The notes under the pieces were generated by a model, which had not been told where the DNA came from, did no database searches, and worked only from the letters and a program-made list of their open reading frames with translations. A DNA stretch of 8,894 nucleotides from NCBI GenBank assembly GCA_913047525.1, contig CAJWUS010000052.1, positions 1 through 8,894 on the forward strand, given 5' to 3'. Origin of the DNA: an uncultured Flavobacteriales bacterium. GTDB lineage: Bacteria > Bacteroidota > Bacteroidia > Flavobacteriales > BACL11. The translations under genes were made by a program, and so were the position numbers. Of this stretch, positions 5,949 to 8,894 are shown one piece after another (within the stretch, counting starts at the first letter, position 1; each line of letters begins with the position of its first letter).

Positions 5949-8753
5949 AGGCCGTTTTTAGATAAAATAGCAGAACGATTATTAAAAAAATTCCCGGAGG
6001 ATATGGGGAATGTAGCGATAGTATTACCCAGTAAAAGGGCAATAGTATTTCTGAAACATTATTTATCAAAGAAGATTTTAAAGCCCTTTTTTTTACCTCA
6101 GTTTTTTTCAGTAGAAGAATTTGTGGAGCATCTTTCTGGGCTGAAAGTTTTGGATAACATTTCCTTACAATTTTATCTTTATCAGTCCTATTTGGCACAC
6201 CCTCCAAAAAAGGCAGATTCCTTTGATGAATTCCTAAATTGGAGTAATGTATTGTTGCACGATTTTAATGAAGTGGACAGAAGTATGGTAGATGCAAAAG
6301 CTATTTTCTCAAACTTAAGAAAAGTAAAAGAATTAGAAAATTGGAAGGTTGAGAATTGGAGTATGGCAGAAGAACCCTTAAGCAAAGAGCAAAATAATTT
6401 TGTTACTTTTTATCATCAGATATATGATTGGTATTTGCATTTCAATCAATCTTTATTAACACAAAATGCTGCTTATCAGGGCATGGCTTATCGCAAGGCA
6501 GCAAATGAAATTAAGGAGGTAAAAATTTCTTGGGGAAAAGTATGGTTTGTTGGGCTCAATGCCCTTACAAAATCAGAACAGAAAATAATCGAATATCTAA
6601 AAAAAGAGGATATTGCTCGGGTTTTTTGGGATGCAGATAAATTCTATTACAAGAATGAAAATCATGAAGCGGGCGGATTTTTACGTGAGCAAAGAAAAAG
6701 ATGGAAGGAAGTTGATTTTAAGGGAGTAGGCGATTATTTTTCTAAACCCAAAAAAACATTTGATGTAGTAGCGTGTCCAAAAAATATAGCACAAGCAAAG
6801 GTAGCAGCCCAAGTCCTAAATGGGTTTTCTGCGCAGGACTTGGATGCATCTAATACTGCTATTATTTTGGCGGATGAGAGTTTATTGTATCCCGTGCTTA
6901 ATCATTTACCAAAGAAAGTGAAAGAGTTGAATGTAACCATGGGAAGTCCGCTAAAAAACACACCTTTGTATGCTTTGGCCAGTGCACTGATGAGCATGCA
7001 CATTCATGCATATAATTATCAAAAAAAGGCCTTTTATTACAAAGATGTTATCCGACTTTTGGAACATCCTTATTTTGCAAAAATTTGCAATAAAGATTCA
7101 TTATTTATCTTAAAAAAAATCATCAAAAAAGAGAATTTCGTTTTTATCAGTGAGTCCTTAATCAAAGAGCATATCAAAGATGAATCATTACAATCTTTAT
7201 TTAGTCCTTGGGATTCCGCTAAAGATTCCATTGAAACGTTTGCTCAAATAGTGAGTTTGTTGCGCAAGCCATTGGTTGGCAAAAAAGGAACGATAGAGTC
7301 AGAAATACTATTTGTTTTTTCTGAATGTATTATAATCTTAGATAAACTACTAGGAGAGTTAAAGCAAGAAATAGAATTAAAAACTATGCAGAAAATACTT
7401 CAACAAATTATCGCCAAAGAAGTCATCCCTTTTAAAGGAGAACCGCTAAATGGGGTGCAACTGATGGGGATTTTGGAAAGCAGAACACTTGACTTTAAAA
7501 ACGTAATCATGCTATCGGTAAATGAAGGAACGCTTCCAAAAGGGAAAAGTGTGAATTCCTTTATTCCTTATGATATGAAAAAGTATTTTAAGTTACCTAC
7601 TTATGCCGAAAGTGATGCTGTTTTCGCCTACCATTTTTATAGAATTTTACAAAGAGCAGAACATGTTACTTTAATTTATAATACCCAGACGGATGATTTT
7701 GGAAGTGGTGAAAAAAGCCGATTTATCACCCAACTTTTATCCGAGTATACTGCCACTCTAATTAGGGAATGTATATTTAAAGGCGAGCAATTACAACTTA
7801 AAAACAACAATGAAATTACCATAAAAAATACAGGTTTGGAGGATGCTATTTCTTCTTGGGCGAAAAAGGGAGTTTCTCCATCTGCCCTGAATAAATACAG
7901 TAATTGTTCCCTGTCTTTTTATTATCATTATTTAGCTAAAATCAGAAAGGATGATGCGGTGGATGAGTTTGCGGATGCTAGTCATTTAGGCACTGCTGTG
8001 CATAATGCTTTGGATAGGGTTTATGAAAAAGGGGAGCTTAACGAAAAATTAATTGAAACTTGGCAACCAAAGATTTTAAAACAGATAATTCAGGAATACA
8101 AAGTAATCCTGAAAAACAATAATTTGGAGGAAGGAAAAAATTATTTGAGTGTAGAAATTGCAAAAAAACTAACGCAAAATTTTTTGGATTTAGAGAAAAA
8201 GGAAATACTTAAAGCCAAGCAGAATGGAGAACAACTTATGATAAAAGGATTGGAAGATGATTTAAGTGGGAGTATTCAGCTAAATAACACCACATTTAAT
8301 TTGACAGGAAGGGTAGATAGGGTAGATGAATTAGGGGATGTATTGCGCATTATTGATTACAAAACTGGAAAGGTGGAGGAGGGTGAAGTAACTTTCTTCA
8401 ATTGGGACGAACTCTCAGAAAACAATAAGAAGGGCAAGGCCTTTCAACTTCTAATGTATGCTTATTTATTTTTAAATAAGAATCCTCAGTATTTAGACAG
8501 AAAGGTAATTGCCGGTAATTTCTCATTCAAAAATTTGAAAGAAGGACTTATTTGTGTTTCAAGGAATAAGACAAGCAAAGAGGGTAACAAAAGTAACAGT
8601 AAAGAGCAACTTTTGATAACTAAAAAAGTATTGCAAGAGTTTGAAGAGCAGCTCATTCAAATTTTAGATAAAATACAAACAGAAGATTTTGTACAAGTGG
8701 AGGATATAAAGGCGTGCAAGTGGTGCGATTATAAACTCATTTGTAATCGATAA
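5946..8753 (+). CDS. addB: AddB-like PD-(D/E)XK nuclease subunit with four-cysteine Fe-S signature
   Basis: Second subunit of the AddAB-type complex. In the family it holds an inactive helicase-like fold that in Bacillus reads Chi, plus a nuclease that cuts the 5'-ended strand. The N-terminus (GNVAIVLPSKRAIVFL, 21-36) resembles the helicase Ia region, but no GxxGxGKT Walker A is present. Other family landmarks are FWDADKFYY (227-235), RLLEHPYF (370-377) and LESRTLDFKNVIMLSVNEGTLP (from 510), the motif V-like AddB signature. The nuclease runs from about 640 to the end: G682/H686, D791 (GRVDR), D804 and K806 (IIDYKT), Q834/Y838. C654 precedes it and C924, C927 and C933 follow (CxxCx5C). This matches the 4Fe-4S arrangement of Bacillus AddB, in which the cluster clamps the nuclease domain. 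Length is 935 residues, with no sign of truncation. The ATG overlaps the addA stop, which fixes the start. Homopolymer runs of T8 (6087-6094) and T7 (6102-6108) lie near the 5' end. Confidence 0.9.
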   Translation: MRPFLDKIAERLLKKFPEDMGNVAIVLPSKRAIVFLKHYLSKKILKPFFLPQFFSVEEFVEHLSGLKVLDNISLQFYLYQSYLAHPPKKADSFDEFLNWSNVLLHDFNEVDRSMVDAKAIFSNLRKVKELENWKVENWSMAEEPLSKEQNNFVTFYHQIYDWYLHFNQSLLTQNAAYQGMAYRKAANEIKEVKISWGKVWFVGLNALTKSEQKIIEYLKKEDIARVFWDADKFYYKNENHEAGGFLREQRKRWKEVDFKGVGDYFSKPKKTFDVVACPKNIAQAKVAAQVLNGFSAQDLDASNTAIILADESLLYPVLNHLPKKVKELNVTMGSPLKNTPLYALASALMSMHIHAYNYQKKAFYYKDVIRLLEHPYFAKICNKDSLFILKKIIKKENFVFISESLIKEHIKDESLQSLFSPWDSAKDSIETFAQIVSLLRKPLVGKKGTIESEILFVFSECIIILDKLLGELKQEIELKTMQKILQQIIAKEVIPFKGEPLNGVQLMGILESRTLDFKNVIMLSVNEGTLPKGKSVNSFIPYDMKKYFKLPTYAESDAVFAYHFYRILQRAEHVTLIYNTQTDDFGSGEKSRFITQLLSEYTATLIRECIFKGEQLQLKNNNEITIKNTGLEDAISSWAKKGVSPSALNKYSNCSLSFYYHYLAKIRKDDAVDEFADASHLGTAVHNALDRVYEKGELNEKLIETWQPKILKQIIQEYKVILKNNNLEEGKNYLSVEIAKKLTQNFLDLEKKEILKAKQNGEQLMIKGLEDDLSGSIQLNNTTFNLTGRVDRVDELGDVLRIIDYKTGKVEEGEVTFFNWDELSENNKKGKAFQLLMYAYLFLNKNPQYLDRKVIAGNFSFKNLKEGLICVSRNKTSKEGNKSNSKEQLLITKKVLQEFEEQLIQILDKIQTEDFVQVEDIKACKWCDYKLICNR

Positions 8754-8769
8754 TCTTATAAATTTGTAA
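8729..8769 (+). repeat. Imperfect direct repeat at the addB 3' end, second copy near-palindromic
   Basis: TTATAAA-CTCA-TTTGTAA at 8729-8746, in the last addB codons, recurs as TTATAAA-TTTGTAA at 8756-8769, lacking the four-base insert. The second copy, extended by one base on each side (8755-8770), is a 16-base near-palindrome CTTATAAATTTGTAAG in which seven of eight pairs are Watson-Crick and one is T-G. It overlaps the candidate -7 element, so it could be an operator; chance in AT-rich DNA is a real alternative. Confidence 0.35.
8740..8766 (+). promoter_or_regulatory. Candidate Bacteroidota promoter downstream of addB
   Basis: TAAATTTG at 8759-8766 matches the Bacteroidota -7 consensus TAnnTTTG exactly. 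TTTG at 8740-8743 could be the -33 element, but the 15-bp spacer is shorter than usual. It sits about 20 bases before an ATG at 8787, the right distance to drive whatever gene starts there, and it implies that the addAB operon ends at 8753. Confidence 0.5.
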
Positions 8770-8786
8770 GCAAAAAAAGTAAGAAA

Positions 8787-8849
8787 ATGAAAAAATATTC
8801 TCTCCTTTTAGGTTTGATTATATTTACACAAGATCAAAAAGCGTCTTAA
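8787..8849 (+). pseudogene. 20-codon ORF with signal-peptide-like start; possibly a truncated secretory gene
   Basis: ATG at 8787 opens a 20-residue reading frame beginning MKKYSLLLGLIIFTQ, a typical start of a Bacteroidota signal peptide (two Lys, then a hydrophobic core). It turns polar (DQKAS) and stops at TAA 8847-8849. The exact TAnnTTTG element and an A-rich leader (AAAAAAAGTAAGAAA) lie just before it, as expected for a real gene start. The +2 frame stays open from 8783 to the window end, but its translation is charged and not recognisable. It could be the 5' end of a secreted-protein gene broken by a frameshift or deletion, a sequencing error, a tiny peptide, or chance. No homology can be claimed. 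Confidence 0.35.
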
Positions 8850-8894
8850 ATAATCTCAGAAAATACTATTTTACTAAGAGAGATAACTCCTTTA

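Noticed and set aside
2839..8753. Helicase plus nuclease pair as a novel anti-phage defence system
   Set aside because: The motifs, order, Fe-S cysteines and overlap all fit the housekeeping AddAB family; no defence genes or mobile-element genes flank it in the window.
8860..8872. AAAATACTATTTT palindrome near the window end, flanked by CTC and GAG
   Set aside because: There is one base between the arms, the stem is A-T only, and the flanks align only with bulges; expected by chance in AT-rich sequence.
1..8894. Search by eye for tRNA, rRNA, CRISPR arrays, insertion sequences and phage genes
   Set aside because: The three genes account for almost all bases; the gaps (1-23, 2754-2838, 8754-8894) are too short or lack the required structure.

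Overview
The window is AT-rich and looks like a chromosomal segment from a Bacteroidota bacterium, probably Flavobacteriales-like. The reasons are a secreted protein ending in a type IX secretion system (T9SS) type B sorting domain, short A-rich leaders with poor Shine-Dalgarno sequences, and -7 promoter elements resembling TAnnTTTG. The genus cannot be read from the sequence. All three full genes are on the + strand and fill almost the whole window.

Region 1 (24-2753) encodes a 909-residue exported protein. In order it has a signal peptide, a seven-bladed beta-propeller of SBBP-type repeats, an InlB-B-repeat-like domain, an Ig-like module, a PKD domain, and a C-terminal gliding-motility-type (T9SS type B) domain. 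It is probably a surface or secreted adhesin-like or binding protein of unknown ligand. An 85-bp gap with a weak candidate promoter separates it from the next genes.

Region 2 (2839-8753) is a tight two-gene operon for an AddAB-type helicase-nuclease. The first gene (1035 aa) is an AddA-like UvrD/Rep (SF1A) helicase with a C-terminal PD-(D/E)XK nuclease, starting at TTG. The second (935 aa) is an AddB-like partner with its own PD-(D/E)XK nuclease and a four-cysteine Fe-S signature, but without a Walker A motif. The genes overlap by one base (TAATG). Together they should process double-strand breaks to start RecA-dependent repair and degrade linear foreign DNA. All nuclease and helicase key residues that I can check are present.

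Region 3 (8754-8894) holds a well-matched Bacteroidota -7 promoter element inside a near-palindrome, then a 20-codon ORF that starts like a signal peptide but stops at once. This may be a broken or misassembled secretory gene, or a tiny peptide. No RNA gene, CRISPR array, transposase or phage gene is visible. I see no convincing new defence system: the helicase-nuclease pair is a known family. The points most worth checking are the atypical start codon, the AddB architecture, the truncated secretory ORF and the repeat/promoter region before it.
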